Shown here one piece after another: positions 8,151 through 18,174 of a stretch of DNA of 64,000 nt (within the stretch, counting starts at the first letter, position 1; the number at the start of each line of letters is the position of its first letter). A program made the position numbers and the translations under genes. Origin of the DNA: Planctomycetia bacterium (GTDB lineage Bacteria; Planctomycetota; Phycisphaerae; UBA1845; UTPLA1); NCBI GenBank assembly GCA_015200345.1, contig CP054187.1:914470-978469 (forward strand), in the 5' to 3' direction. The notes beneath the pieces were generated by a model that was given only the letters and a program-made list of their open reading frames with translations, did not search any database and was not told where the DNA came from.

Positions 8151-10100
8151 ATGCCCTATTCCGAGCAGATTCACCACAAGGCCGTCGAACTCGGCAAAGA
8201 CGTGATTCGCATGACCACCGCCGCCGGATCGGGCCACCCGTCCAGCGGCCTGTCGATCATTCACATCGTCACCGTTTTGATGCACGACGTGATGCGCTTC
8301 GCGCCCGATGATCCGTGGCATCCCGGAAACGATCGACTCGTCCTCTCGGAGGGGCACGCCGTGCCGGCAGTCTATGCCGCATACGCCGATCTAGGCGGAC
8401 TGGTCGGAAAGCGCCGCGACGGCGCCAAGCCGCTCACCAAGACCGATCTGGCGAGCCTGCGCGAGGCCGACAGCGTTCTCGACGGACATCCAAATCCGGC
8501 CGAGGGGTTCCCATTCTTTGACGCCGCGACCGGTTCGCTCGGTCAGGGGCTAAGCGTTGCAGCAGGGCTGGCGCTGGCGGCAAAGCTCGACCGAATCGAC
8601 AAGCAAATTTACTGCCTGATCGGCGACGGCGAATCCCGCGAGGGGCAGATATGGGAAGCCATGGACATGATCGCCGAGCGCAAGCTCACGAGTGTCGTGG
8701 CCATCTTTAATTGCAATGGCCAGGGTCAGGCAGATTATGTGTCCACGCAGCAATCCGCCGATTGCATCGCCGCCAAGTGCAAGGCCTTCGGCTGGCAGGT
8801 CGCCGTCATCGACGGCCACGATCCGCAGGCAATCAAGTCAGCCCTGACAACCGGCTGGCCCCGTTCCGCGCCATTGGCGATTGTCGCCAAAACACAGAAA
8901 GGCTGGGGCTGCCCGTCGCTGGCCGACAAGTCCAATCACGGCAAGCCCGTCGCGGCGAACAAACTCGATGCCGCGCTGGCCGAACTGGACGCCACGGCGG
9001 CTAAACTGGGGGCGACGTCGGCCGGCCGCTTCGAGTGCGCGCCCGGCAAGCCGCTCTCCGCCACGCGCGTCGAAGCACGAGCCATCGCACCGATCAAGTT
9101 TGAAGCCGCGATGGAGGCCGCAGGCCTGATGGACGCCGTTCGCAAGAACGCGATCGCGACGCGCCGGGCCTACGGCGCGGCCCTGGCGGCGCTGGGCGAC
9201 GCGGACAAACGGATCGTGGCACTGGACGGCGACGTGAGCAATTCGACATTTGCAGATATTTTCGCGAAACGGCACGGCGACCGGTTCGTGGAGTGCAAGA
9301 TCGCCGAGCAGAACATGATATCGGCCGCTGCCGGCATGGCTGCCGCGGGGTACATCCCCTTCGCCAGTTCGTTCGCCAAGTTCCTCGCGCGCGCCTACGA
9401 CCAGATCGAGATGGCGCAAATCTCCCGCGCCAACATCAAACTCGCCGGGTCGCATGCCGGAATCTCTCTCGCAGCCGACGGCCCGAGCCAGATGAGTCTG
9501 CACGACGTCGCTTACTTCCGCTGCGCCTCGCAGACCGACAACGGTCAGGGCCGCCCCGCCTGCGTTGTGTTTCATCCGTCCGATGCCGTCAGCGCATTCC
9601 ACTGCACCTGGCTCATGGCCAATCACGTCGGCATGTGCTACTTGCGCACGCACCGGCCCGACGTGCCGCTGCTTTACGCGCCCGAGACGCATTTCGAACT
9701 CGGCGGCTCGCATCTCCTGGCCGAGGGCAACGCGCTCGCAATTGTGTCGGCCGGATACATGGTGCATGTGTGCAAGCAGGCGGTGGAAATGCTCGCCGCG
9801 GCTGGAACGAAGTGCACGCTGATCGACGCCTATTCCTTCCCGCTTAACGCATCGCCTGTGCTGGCGGCTGCCCGCAAAGCCGGCGGACACCTTCTCTGCG
9901 TGGAAGACAACTACCTCGGCGGCTTGGCGGGCGCGCTGGCCGAAGCGGCGGCCAACTCCGATGGCGACGGCGTCCGGGTCCATGCCATGACCGTCACGCG
10001 AATCCCCAAGAGCGCGAAATCGACGGAAGACATCCTCGCCCGCGCGGGGCTTTCGGCTCGCCACATTGCCGACCGAGCAAAGTCGATCATCATCCACTAA
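8151..10100 (+). CDS. tkt: Transketolase
   Basis: Transketolase moves two-carbon ketol units between sugar phosphates in the pentose phosphate and Calvin-type pathways using thiamine diphosphate. The 649-residue chain has the three usual parts in order: the PP domain with the ThDP/Mg motif starting GDGESREGQIWEA, the Pyr domain with the catalytic-glutamate block ECKIAEQNM, and the C-terminal domain. The N-terminal GSGHPSSGLSI motif is also present. Motifs such as GSHAGISLAADGPSQM resemble the shorter metazoan/archaeal-type enzyme rather than the E. coli type. The ATG at 8151 is preferred over an in-frame upstream start at 8064, as it has GGGAG 5 bases upstream and begins at the conserved region. 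Confidence 0.94.
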   Translation: MPYSEQIHHKAVELGKDVIRMTTAAGSGHPSSGLSIIHIVTVLMHDVMRFAPDDPWHPGNDRLVLSEGHAVPAVYAAYADLGGLVGKRRDGAKPLTKTDLASLREADSVLDGHPNPAEGFPFFDAATGSLGQGLSVAAGLALAAKLDRIDKQIYCLIGDGESREGQIWEAMDMIAERKLTSVVAIFNCNGQGQADYVSTQQSADCIAAKCKAFGWQVAVIDGHDPQAIKSALTTGWPRSAPLAIVAKTQKGWGCPSLADKSNHGKPVAANKLDAALAELDATAAKLGATSAGRFECAPGKPLSATRVEARAIAPIKFEAAMEAAGLMDAVRKNAIATRRAYGAALAALGDADKRIVALDGDVSNSTFADIFAKRHGDRFVECKIAEQNMISAAAGMAAAGYIPFASSFAKFLARAYDQIEMAQISRANIKLAGSHAGISLAADGPSQMSLHDVAYFRCASQTDNGQGRPACVVFHPSDAVSAFHCTWLMANHVGMCYLRTHRPDVPLLYAPETHFELGGSHLLAEGNALAIVSAGYMVHVCKQAVEMLAAAGTKCTLIDAYSFPLNASPVLAAARKAGGHLLCVEDNYLGGLAGALAEAAANSDGDGVRVHAMTVTRIPKSAKSTEDILARAGLSARHIADRAKSIIIH

Positions 10101-10163
10101 GATGACCCGTGCGTTGCGCAGCTGGCGAGCGGCAGCAACGCGAATCCCTCCGCGGAGAATCCC

Positions 10164-10733
10164 ATGAAAGCGATCGCCCTGCTCCTGGCCGGCTGCATCG
10201 CCGGTTCGGTTGCCCTGCTTGACGATGCGCCGAAGTCAACGAAAAACAGCGCTGCCCACACCACGGCCGAATCGGACAACCCATTGAAGCCGCTCGGTAT
10301 GATGACCGGCCGCTGGGTGCGGACACAGGGCAAGGATTGGCTGGAGGAGACCTGGTCCGCGCCGCAAGGCGACTGCATGATGGGCATGTTTCGGTGGATG
10401 CAGGATGGCCGCCTGTGGATGATGGAACTGATGACGATCACCGTCGAGGACGGCAGGCCTGTTTTCTACATTCGTCATTTTGATCGCCAGGCGCATGCAT
10501 GGGAGGAGAAGGACGCGCCGCTGCGCTATCCGCTGAAGTCCCTGAACGAACACGAAGCCGTCTTCGAGGACCTCGAGCGGGAATTCCCGCAACGGTTTGC
10601 CTTCCGGCGACCGGACAAGGGTCGCTTCATCGTCCGATTCGAGGGAATGAAGAACGGCAAGCGATCCGGTTCGCAATTTGATTACACCGCCGCCGATCCG
10701 GTGGACATGGTAAAGAAGCCGGCCGTGCCCTAA
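10164..10733 (+). CDS. Exported DUF6265-like protein
   Basis: A 189-residue protein with a short signal sequence (MKAIALLLAGCIAGSVALL; the Cys at 11 could be a lipidation site). The mature part has the DUF6265 pattern of a small beta-barrel-like domain: LGMMTGRWVRTQ, WLEETWSAP, CMMGMFRWMQDG, then ME-rich strands. No catalytic role is established for the family. GGAG lies 7 bases before the ATG. It follows transketolase in the same direction by about 60 bases but has no obvious functional link. Confidence 0.75.
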   Translation: MKAIALLLAGCIAGSVALLDDAPKSTKNSAAHTTAESDNPLKPLGMMTGRWVRTQGKDWLEETWSAPQGDCMMGMFRWMQDGRLWMMELMTITVEDGRPVFYIRHFDRQAHAWEEKDAPLRYPLKSLNEHEAVFEDLEREFPQRFAFRRPDKGRFIVRFEGMKNGKRSGSQFDYTAADPVDMVKKPAVP

Positions 10734-10982
10734 GGCACGGGTTCTCAAACCAGCGCGGCCCATAATGCGCGCGGCACTTTCCCGCCCGGCGGGCGCGCTC
10801 GGATCGAGACTACCCGGATTTCTTGAAGCAACAGGCCCAAAACGGTAAGATCGATAGAATCAAAACGCGGCTTCCCCGGGGGTCTCGCCGCCACGGCGGT
10901 TCACGCACCGCATATGGCATGACCGCTTTCATACGAACCCCGTCACGGATGGCTGCCCGGATCCGGTCAAAGGCGAATGGAC

Positions 10983-12170
10983 ATGCGTACCGCTCGATTA
11001 TTCATCCTGCTTTGCCTGATCGGATGCGGACCCGCATTCAGCCAGGCACAAACCCTGTATTCCACAGCCTTCGACGGGCCTCCGTTTGTCGATGGGAGCC
11101 TGCCCGGTCAGGACGGCTGGATCAGCACCAATTCCCCGGAGACGCCCGGCCTGGCGATCGTGCAGAGCGCGTTCAACTTCAGCCCGCCACGATCCGTCCG
11201 CATCGACGCCGCGCTGACCACGTTGTCAAACTGGTGGTGGAAACCGCTGGATCACGCTGTGCATGCGTCGGCCGCGGCGATCCAGATTGATTTTCGTCTT
11301 TACATCGATCGAAACGCCGGCAGCCCCAGCACGCTTTGGGGCATAGACGTGTATGACGGCTCGCTGCCATTTACCCGCCGCGTGACGGCCGTGGCGGTGA
11401 ACGCCTCCAATGAACTGCTGGTCTGGGACAATTTGAATTTTGTCAATACGAGTGTTTTGGTGACCCCCAACCACTGGAACGAGTTTCGCGTGTTTCTGAA
11501 TTACGCGACGGGCCAGCGAAACGTTGCGGTCTATTTTAACGGCGTCCGCGTCGCCTATCGCCAGGCCTTCGGCCAGGGGGCCAACGACCTTCTCGCCGAC
11601 GTCGACTTCTACCATGTCGATGCCGGCGGGAACGATCGCGCCTACTTCGACGATTTCTCGGTCCAAGCGCTGGCAGACGCCGATGGTGACGGCCTCCCCG
11701 ACAATCAAGATGCCTGTCCGAATACCCAGGCCGGCGATCTGATCGACCCCAACGGCTGCTCCACGCTCGATGACGATGGCGATGGCGTATTGAACGACGC
11801 GGACAACTGCCCCCAGACGCCCGCGTGCGCCGTCGCGGACAGCGCCGGCTGCCCGTTCGACTCCGACGGCGACAGCGTCATGAACGGATGCGACAACTGC
11901 GACACGGTCCCCAACGGTCCGAACGAAGACAATCAGGCCGACGCCGACGGCGACGGGCGCGGCGATGCCTGCGATGTCTGCCCGTTCCGGCGGCCCGGCG
12001 ACACCACCGGCGACGAGATCGTGGACGGCCGAGACGCCCAATTGTTCGTGCGAATCCTCACCGGCGGAATGGGCACGCCCGATGAGACCTGCGCCTGCGA
12101 TGTGAACGAAGATACCCTTGTCAGCGAAGCCGATATTCCGGGCTTCGTGACCTTGCTGCTCAATCAGTAG
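10983..12170 (+). CDS. Secreted protein with thrombospondin type-3-like repeats and a dockerin-like tail
   Basis: A 395-residue exported protein with a signal peptide (basic start, then LFILLCLIGCGPAFSQA). Residues about 25-225 are beta-rich and resemble a concanavalin A-like lectin/LamG fold. They are followed by Asp-rich calcium-binding type-3 repeats (DADGDGLPDNQDACP, DDDGDGVLNDADNCP, DADGDGRGDACDVCP). The last 60 residues form a dockerin-like pair of EF-hand loops (GDTTGDEIVDGRDAQ and CDVNEDTLVSEAD). It probably acts at the cell surface; no catalytic motif was seen. An alternative ATG is 6 bases upstream at 10977. Confidence 0.8.
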   Translation: MRTARLFILLCLIGCGPAFSQAQTLYSTAFDGPPFVDGSLPGQDGWISTNSPETPGLAIVQSAFNFSPPRSVRIDAALTTLSNWWWKPLDHAVHASAAAIQIDFRLYIDRNAGSPSTLWGIDVYDGSLPFTRRVTAVAVNASNELLVWDNLNFVNTSVLVTPNHWNEFRVFLNYATGQRNVAVYFNGVRVAYRQAFGQGANDLLADVDFYHVDAGGNDRAYFDDFSVQALADADGDGLPDNQDACPNTQAGDLIDPNGCSTLDDDGDGVLNDADNCPQTPACAVADSAGCPFDSDGDSVMNGCDNCDTVPNGPNEDNQADADGDGRGDACDVCPFRRPGDTTGDEIVDGRDAQLFVRILTGGMGTPDETCACDVNEDTLVSEADIPGFVTLLLNQ

Positions 12171-12233
12171 GCGCGGAACGAGCCACCCCCACGGCGGACC
12201 GGTGAGGCACTCGTGCTGACGGACCGACCGGTC

Positions 12234-13724
12234 CTACATCCCCAGAACTTTGTCGGTGAATTGTTGAATGTCGCGGCCGTCGATCTGGCCGTCGGCGTTG
12301 AGATCGGCGCGCATGACATCGCAGCCCGGCGATTCCGCCTGCTGTTTGTCGCGGTCGATCAATGCTCCGACAAACGGCGAAACATCATCCACGTTGACCG
12401 CGCCGTCGCAGTTCAGGTCGCCGGCGGTCGCCTGGCATTGCGCCGTGACGCCCTCGAACTTCGGCGTGTAATCCGGAAAGACAAACGACAAATTGGGATT
12501 GCCCAGGCGATGCTGGACGATTTCGGCCAGCACATCGCGGTAGTCAATCGTCACGGCGAGGTCCAGCCCCTCAAAAAGCTGCTCGGGCTGGAGACCCGGC
12601 CAGTGGCTCAACACGCGACCGCCGGTGATGTTGCCGCCGATGACGAACATGACGCCGCCATGGCCGTGATCCGTGCCCAGGCCGCCATTCTCTTGAAGGC
12701 GCCGGCCGAACTCGGTCTGTACGATGATGGTTACGTTGCGCCCGTTGCCGGCGTAGATGTCGGCATGGAACGCCGCCAGCGCGGACGCCAACGTCGCCAT
12801 GCTGTTCGCCATGCCGCCCTGGACCGAACCCTGCGAGACGTGCGTGTCCCAACTGTTGAGATTGTCGACCGCGATCGCCTCGACGCCGACCTCGGCCTTG
12901 ATGAGCGCGGCCGTTGATCGCAGCGACAGCCCCAGCGTGCTGTTCGGATACACCGCACCGCCGGCCGGCTGATAACCGTTGAAGTTGATGGAATTGAGCA
13001 GATCAATCGTCTGCTGCGAGGTGATGGCGCTGGTTTGCAGCGGCTCGCCGACGCCGGCGTACATCTGCTCGAGGACTGCTTTTCGCGCCGCGAGCGTCCC
13101 CGCGTCGCCGCCCAGACCGTATTGTTCCGGCTTGGGCACGGAGATTGATTTCGGCCCGCCGACCAGAGACTGTTGCAGGCCGTAGTTCACGCCCACGCCG
13201 CGCAGGATCGAACCCGGCACCATCGGCGGAATGCTCGCCAAATGGCGACCGATCCACCCCGACCCCAGCGTGATGTCGGCCGGCTTGCCGACTTCGGCGA
13301 AACGCTGCATGTCAAAGTGCGAACGCGAAGTGTCGTTAATGCCGCAGGCGTGAATCACGAGCAGATGCCCCGCCTGATAGGCCGGCATCAGCGGCTCAAG
13401 GACCTTCGGAAATCCAAAAAACCCATCCAAGTCGATCGCCGCCATCGGATGCCCGCTGTCGGGGCGCGGGATCGCAAGAGTCGGCCGGCGCAGGTAGTAC
13501 TCGTCCTCACCGATCGGCGGGCAAAGCGACAGACCATCGGCCCCGCCTCGCAGAAAAATGTAAACAAGCACATCGCGCGTCGAACAGAAATCGTCGGCCA
13601 GCGCCACGCGCGGCAGCCACGCCGGGGCGGACGCCGCCAGCGCGGTTCCTCCTGCGGCCGCCATGAACTGGCGCCGCGTCAGTTGCAGGTATTCGCTGCA
13701 TCCCTGGCAGTCCGCGTGGCTCAT
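12234..13724 (-). CDS. DUF1501 protein with Tat signal and dockerin-like C-terminus
   Basis: A 496-residue protein. The twin-arginine motif LTRRQFMAAAGG near residues 15-26 and a hydrophobic stretch ending ALA indicate folded export by Tat. Residues about 45-420 match DUF1501 (VLVYIFLRGGADGLSLCPP near the start, GTDHGHGGVMFVIGG near the end), a family related to the alkaline phosphatase/sulfatase fold. The last about 65 residues are two calcium-loop repeats (GDLNCDGAVNVDDV and ADLNADGQIDGRDI), a dockerin-like tail. It lies 43 bases downstream of the DUF1800 gene on the same strand, the usual pairing in planctomycetes. The substrate is unknown. Confidence 0.9.
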   Translation of the reverse strand: MSHADCQGCSEYLQLTRRQFMAAAGGTALAASAPAWLPRVALADDFCSTRDVLVYIFLRGGADGLSLCPPIGEDEYYLRRPTLAIPRPDSGHPMAAIDLDGFFGFPKVLEPLMPAYQAGHLLVIHACGINDTSRSHFDMQRFAEVGKPADITLGSGWIGRHLASIPPMVPGSILRGVGVNYGLQQSLVGGPKSISVPKPEQYGLGGDAGTLAARKAVLEQMYAGVGEPLQTSAITSQQTIDLLNSINFNGYQPAGGAVYPNSTLGLSLRSTAALIKAEVGVEAIAVDNLNSWDTHVSQGSVQGGMANSMATLASALAAFHADIYAGNGRNVTIIVQTEFGRRLQENGGLGTDHGHGGVMFVIGGNITGGRVLSHWPGLQPEQLFEGLDLAVTIDYRDVLAEIVQHRLGNPNLSFVFPDYTPKFEGVTAQCQATAGDLNCDGAVNVDDVSPFVGALIDRDKQQAESPGCDVMRADLNADGQIDGRDIQQFTDKVLGM

Positions 13725-13767
13725 TCCAGCACCTCTTTACCCCAAATCTGCCGCACCATGGATCGAA

Positions 13768-15333
13768 TCATTCCCATTGGAACGATGGCGATGCCACCGC
13801 CAACCCCACGGCTTCGCGCTGCCGCGCCGGCGAGGTTGGATCCACCGCCAAGTAGTCACGCACCAAGGTCTTTTCCGTGGCGGTCATGCCGTATGGGAAC
13901 AACCGCGACTCGATGCGATCGGCCATGCTGTCGGCTGACGACGCACCACTCATGAAGACGCTGATATCAAAGTTGACCTGGAACATTCCAAACGACCCCA
14001 GCGTGGAGGCAAAGGCCCAGCGAGGGGTGAGGAGGTTGGCCCAGAAATCCAACGATTCCGGAAAACCATCCGGCGGACCCCAATGGAAGGGCTGGTGCCC
14101 GCAGTCGGACATCAGGTTTCGCAATTGCGTCGTCCAGCCTTGGGGGAAGTCCACCACGTCGGCACCGGTCGCGCGAAACGCAGAGGTAAACAAATTAAAC
14201 GGTCGCTTCAGCTTGGGAGGCGCCGATTGCGGATCGATGCTGTTGAACAGCGTGCGAAGCATGGCCTTGATGTCGCCGCCGGTCGCGGTGTAGGTTTGCG
14301 CCACGCTGTTGACCAAGCTGACCGGCGGGTTGTAGTCGTAAAACCGCCGGCAGAGCTTCCTGGACACGAACTGCGCGGTGCTCGGGTGATTCGCGAGAAT
14401 ATCGAGCACGATCTGGCCGTCGTTCATGCCTCCACCCGCGGGAATGGTGTACCCCAGAACGGTCTTGGGACCGTTGTCGTGCTTGTGCGGGTAGTACAAG
14501 AACGTCAATGCGTTGCTGGTCCCGTCGGCGCCGTTGGTGCCCCAGCCGGTGAAGCAGCGAGCGACTTCCATCACGTCCTGCTGCGTATAACCGCCGTCCA
14601 CGCCGAGCGTGTGCAATTCCAGCAACTCGCGGGCGTAGTTCTCGTTGATCGACCACCAGGCATTCTCGAAATTGTTCAAATAAAGCAGCATCGGCACGCT
14701 GCGGGCGCTGGCGTTCAGCATGTCGGGAAACTTGCCCAGGGCATGCGGCATCACCACGTCCCGCACGTCCACGTATCGCAGCCAGGCGTTCATTTCGTTC
14801 GTGATGCTGATGTGAAAATGGTCGGTCCAGAACTCCACCATCTTCTGATACAACTGTCGCTTACTGTGCACCGAGCGGATAAAGGTCGATTCCACCACCT
14901 GGTGGATGATGTAGCTCGGCATCGAAATCGAATACAGCTGCGCCGGCGTCAGCCGAAGATACAAGTAAGGAATCAAACGCTGCGTCAGGGCCGAATCGTC
15001 AATGGCCGCGTGGTTGAGCTGATACTCCAGGTAGCCGTGGTATCCCAGTTGATCCGCCCGCGTCTGCTCGGCCTGCGTCCAGCCATACGTCAGCCGGTTT
15101 ATCAACCAGCGCGTCGCGCTCGTCGAGGGCGCCGCCTGCGCCGCCCGCTGCGCCAGCGTCGAAGCCATCAACGCGCCGAAGAGCAGCTTGCGACGGGAGA
15201 GAAAATCAGCCTCCGGTTCCCTTGGGCGACCGGCGCTCTTTGACCGCGACACCGCCGCTTCAGTCGACGCATCGCCCAGAACCTCGGCCCAGGAAATGCC
15301 CGCCTGCTCCGCCATCCATTGAGCCAACCTCAT
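13768..15333 (-). CDS. DUF1800 family protein
   Basis: A 521-residue protein of the DUF1800 family, recognised from RQLYQKMVEFWTDHFHIS, NENYARELLELHTLGV and DVMEVARCFTGWG. A Tat-like motif SRRKLLFGALMAS lies about 50 residues in, after an unusual hydrophilic leader, as is common for planctomycete members. The function is unknown; the family nearly always accompanies DUF1501, and the two may act as an exported pair. The ATG at 15333 (MRLAQWMAEQ) is preferred over an in-frame start at 15363. Confidence 0.9.
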   Translation of the reverse strand: MRLAQWMAEQAGISWAEVLGDASTEAAVSRSKSAGRPREPEADFLSRRKLLFGALMASTLAQRAAQAAPSTSATRWLINRLTYGWTQAEQTRADQLGYHGYLEYQLNHAAIDDSALTQRLIPYLYLRLTPAQLYSISMPSYIIHQVVESTFIRSVHSKRQLYQKMVEFWTDHFHISITNEMNAWLRYVDVRDVVMPHALGKFPDMLNASARSVPMLLYLNNFENAWWSINENYARELLELHTLGVDGGYTQQDVMEVARCFTGWGTNGADGTSNALTFLYYPHKHDNGPKTVLGYTIPAGGGMNDGQIVLDILANHPSTAQFVSRKLCRRFYDYNPPVSLVNSVAQTYTATGGDIKAMLRTLFNSIDPQSAPPKLKRPFNLFTSAFRATGADVVDFPQGWTTQLRNLMSDCGHQPFHWGPPDGFPESLDFWANLLTPRWAFASTLGSFGMFQVNFDISVFMSGASSADSMADRIESRLFPYGMTATEKTLVRDYLAVDPTSPARQREAVGLAVASPSFQWE

Positions 15334-15629
15334 GGACGCACCCTCTCTCTCCGCACGAACCACTCGTCACGAGTCTCGACGCGGCTCCTCCGGTGGCCGT
15401 GTCTCCAACAAAATCCTACCCCGGCACCGGGCTTCGTCCCCGATTCTACCAGATTACAAGGGTCCGGACAATCGCGACGCGACCGCGATTCGAACCCCCC
15501 GCAAAATCCGTGAATTTGCGATATTTGATTGCTGGATTTTCGGAGCAGGGAAGAGCGGGCCGGACCGCCCCCGGGGATCGGAACGGTTCTATTTTTATGC
15601 CCAGAACGACGCTTCGGCGCCTGCTCGCC

Positions 15630-16652
15630 CTACGGGGACTGGTTCTTCAGGCGATGCGCAGCCAGAACCCCCTCTTCTTTCGCCAGCGCCCAATCGTGAT
15701 CCGTCATCATCCGGACAAGCGAGGAGAAGCCGATCCGCGGCCGCCAGCCGAGAACACGCCGGGCTTTCGATGCATCGCCCTGAAGCGCGTCCACCTCGGT
15801 CGGTCGCCGGTACCGGTCATCAATCTCTACAAATTGCTTCCAATCAAGACCAACGTGACAAAACGCCGCCTCGGCGAACTCCGCCACGCTGTGCGTCTCG
15901 CCCGTCGCGATCACATAATCATCCGGCGCGTCCTGCTGCAACATCCGCCACATCGCCTCGACGTAATCGCCGGCAAACCCCCAATCTCGACGAGCGTCGA
16001 TGTTGCCGAGATACAACTTGCTTTGCAGGCCTTCTTTGATTCGCGTGGCGGCTCGCGTGATCTTTCGCGTGACGAAGGTCTCGCCGCGCCGCGGGCTTTC
16101 GTGGTTGAAAAGAATCCCATTGCACGCGAACATTCCGTACGCCTCGCGATAGTTGACGACCTGCCAGTAGCTGAAGACCTTGCCGCAGGCATACGGACTG
16201 CGCGGGCGAAACGGCGTCGATTCGCTTTGCGGCGGAGGCGAAGACCCGAACATCTCGCTGCTCGACGCCTGATAAAACCGCGCCGGCACCCGCGTATCGC
16301 GGATCGCCTCCAACAGCATCAGCGTGCCGATCGCTCCGGTCTCGACCGTATACACCGGTTGATCAAAACTCACGCGCACATGCGATTGCGCCGCCAGGTT
16401 GTAGACCTCGTCCGGGCCGACCGCCGTCAGCACCCGGCGCAGGCTGGAGCCGTCCAGCAGATCGCCATGATGCAAAAACAACCGCGCGTTCTTGTCGTGC
16501 GGGTCGCGATAGAGGTGATCAATCCGCCCGGTGTTGAAGCTGCTCGACCGGCGGATCAGCCCGTGGACTTCGTAGCCCTTGTCGAGCAGCAGCTCGGCGA
16601 GGTAGCTGCCGTCCTGCCCGGTGATGCCCGTGATGAGCGCCTTTTTGGACAT
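15630..16652 (-). CDS. gmd: GDP-mannose 4,6-dehydratase
   Basis: Gmd converts GDP-mannose to GDP-4-keto-6-deoxymannose, the precursor of fucose, rhamnose and related sugars. It is a 340-residue extended SDR enzyme with the NADP-binding motif [13 protein letters not shown] at the N-terminus, the substrate segment [15 protein letters not shown], and the catalytic YxxxK in [12 protein letters not shown]. The Cys-Gly between Y and K replaces the more usual Val-Ala. Other hallmarks are [14 protein letters not shown] and [15 protein letters not shown]. The start overlaps GAAGGAAG. It lies 71 bases downstream of wecB on the same strand, forming a surface-glycan precursor pair. Confidence 0.95.
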   Translation of the reverse strand: MSKKALITGITGQDGSYLAELLLDKGYEVHGLIRRSSSFNTGRIDHLYRDPHDKNARLFLHHGDLLDGSSLRRVLTAVGPDEVYNLAAQSHVRVSFDQPVYTVETGAIGTLMLLEAIRDTRVPARFYQASSSEMFGSSPPPQSESTPFRPRSPYACGKVFSYWQVVNYREAYGMFACNGILFNHESPRRGETFVTRKITRAATRIKEGLQSKLYLGNIDARRDWGFAGDYVEAMWRMLQQDAPDDYVIATGETHSVAEFAEAAFCHVGLDWKQFVEIDDRYRRPTEVDALQGDASKARRVLGWRPRIGFSSLVRMMTDHDWALAKEEGVLAAHRLKNQSP

Positions 16653-16723
16653 CTTCCTTCGCCTCCGGGTTCACCCGCGGGAGTTCGGCTCCATGGCGAT
16701 CATATGGGGACACCCACCCGATA

Positions 16724-17845
16724 TCAGTGGTTCGGCGACGCACCTTCTCGTTTGTGCAATTCCAGGAAGACTTCCGCGATCCGCAGGGCGGCTTTGCCAT
16801 CCCAGAGCGGCGGCTTGCGGCCTATTCCGCGACCGGCCCCCTGCTGCGCGCGATAGCCCGCCAGTATCCGGGCGGGTTCCGGACCGACTAGCTTATTCGT
16901 CCCGTCGCTGATGGTCGACGGGCGTTCGGTATTCTCGCGAAGCGTCAGGCACGGCACGTCCAGAATCGTTGTCTCTTCCTGCACGCCGCCCGAATCCGTC
17001 AGCACGATCGCCGCCTCGGCCATCAGCTTGAGAAAATCAAGATAGCCCAGCGGCTCGGGCGTCACGAAGTTGGCAATCTGCGCCACCTTCGGATCCAACC
17101 CCATCGCCGCGATGTTCTTTCGCGTTCGTGGGTGCATGGGAAAAATAATCGGCATGTCACGCGCGATCGTCGCCAGCGCATCCAGTATCCCGCCCAGCGT
17201 TTTCGCGTCGTCGACATTACTCGGACGGTGCAGCGTGACCACCGCGTAGCCGTCGGGCCGCAGCCCGAACGTCTCCAGCACGTTCGACAGATCCGCCCGC
17301 GCACGATTCTTCAGCAGCGTGTCAATCATGACGTTGCCGACAAAACGCACCTTCTCGTCGGGCACGCCCTCGCGCCGCAAATTCTCCACGCCGCTTGGAT
17401 CGCTCACCAGCAGCAGATCGGAGATCGCGTCCGTCAGAATCCGGTTGATCTCCTCCGGCATCGTCCGGTCAAAGCTCCGCAAGCCCGCCTCGACGTGGGC
17501 CAGCTTCACACCCAGCTTTACCGCCACCAGCCCGCAGGCAATCGTGCTGTTCACGTCGCCCACGACGACCACCCAGTCCGGCGCGTGTTCCAACAATACT
17601 GGCTCGAATCGCCGCATGATCTCGGCCGTCTGAACCGCGTGGCTGCCCGACCCGACCTCCAGATTCACATCCGGTTTGGGGATGCCCAGATCCCGGAAAA
17701 ACAAGTCGCTCATCCGTTCGTCGTAGTGCTGTCCGGTATGGACCAGGATCGGCGTGATGCGCCCGGTCGCACCAAACGCCTCCACCAACGGCGCGATCTT
17801 CATAAAGTTCGGCCGCGCTCCACAGATGCACATGACTTTCAACAT
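16724..17845 (-). CDS. wecB: UDP-N-acetylglucosamine 2-epimerase (non-hydrolysing)
   Basis: WecB interconverts UDP-GlcNAc and UDP-ManNAc for exopolysaccharide or O-antigen-type glycans. It has 373 residues and a GT-B-like fold with the N-terminal signature GARPNFMKIAPLVEAF, the conserved HTGQHYDERMSDLFF, the central VVVVGDVNST and HVEAGLRS, and the C-terminal nucleotide-binding DSGGVQEE. All the motifs look intact. It is the first gene of a two-gene minus-strand unit with gmd. Glycosyltransferases using these sugars must lie elsewhere. Confidence 0.95.
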   Translation of the reverse strand: MLKVMCICGARPNFMKIAPLVEAFGATGRITPILVHTGQHYDERMSDLFFRDLGIPKPDVNLEVGSGSHAVQTAEIMRRFEPVLLEHAPDWVVVVGDVNSTIACGLVAVKLGVKLAHVEAGLRSFDRTMPEEINRILTDAISDLLLVSDPSGVENLRREGVPDEKVRFVGNVMIDTLLKNRARADLSNVLETFGLRPDGYAVVTLHRPSNVDDAKTLGGILDALATIARDMPIIFPMHPRTRKNIAAMGLDPKVAQIANFVTPEPLGYLDFLKLMAEAAIVLTDSGGVQEETTILDVPCLTLRENTERPSTISDGTNKLVGPEPARILAGYRAQQGAGRGIGRKPPLWDGKAALRIAEVFLELHKREGASPNH

Positions 17846-18174
17846 TTCGCAAACCAGATTAAACGCGACCGGTCACGCCATGGCAGGGACGGCGAATCGC
17901 GGGGAATGTACCTAAGGACGCTCCCTGTTTTGATCTTGATTTTACGTCCCGTGGCACGGATGGCGTTTCGGGGCGTGGTCCACCGCTCCAACACTGCGCT
18001 GGGATTCATCGGCTTGCCATCGTATCTTGTCTACCCCGCACCAACCAATTGGCAGCCGCCATGCCCCATAACAACATCACCTCCGCATGCATTGTTTGCA
18101 ATCAGCTCCGGGCTTCAGGCGGTAGCCGACGGAGACCCGCACGACGACGGCGGAATGCACGCGGTCGGTTCCAC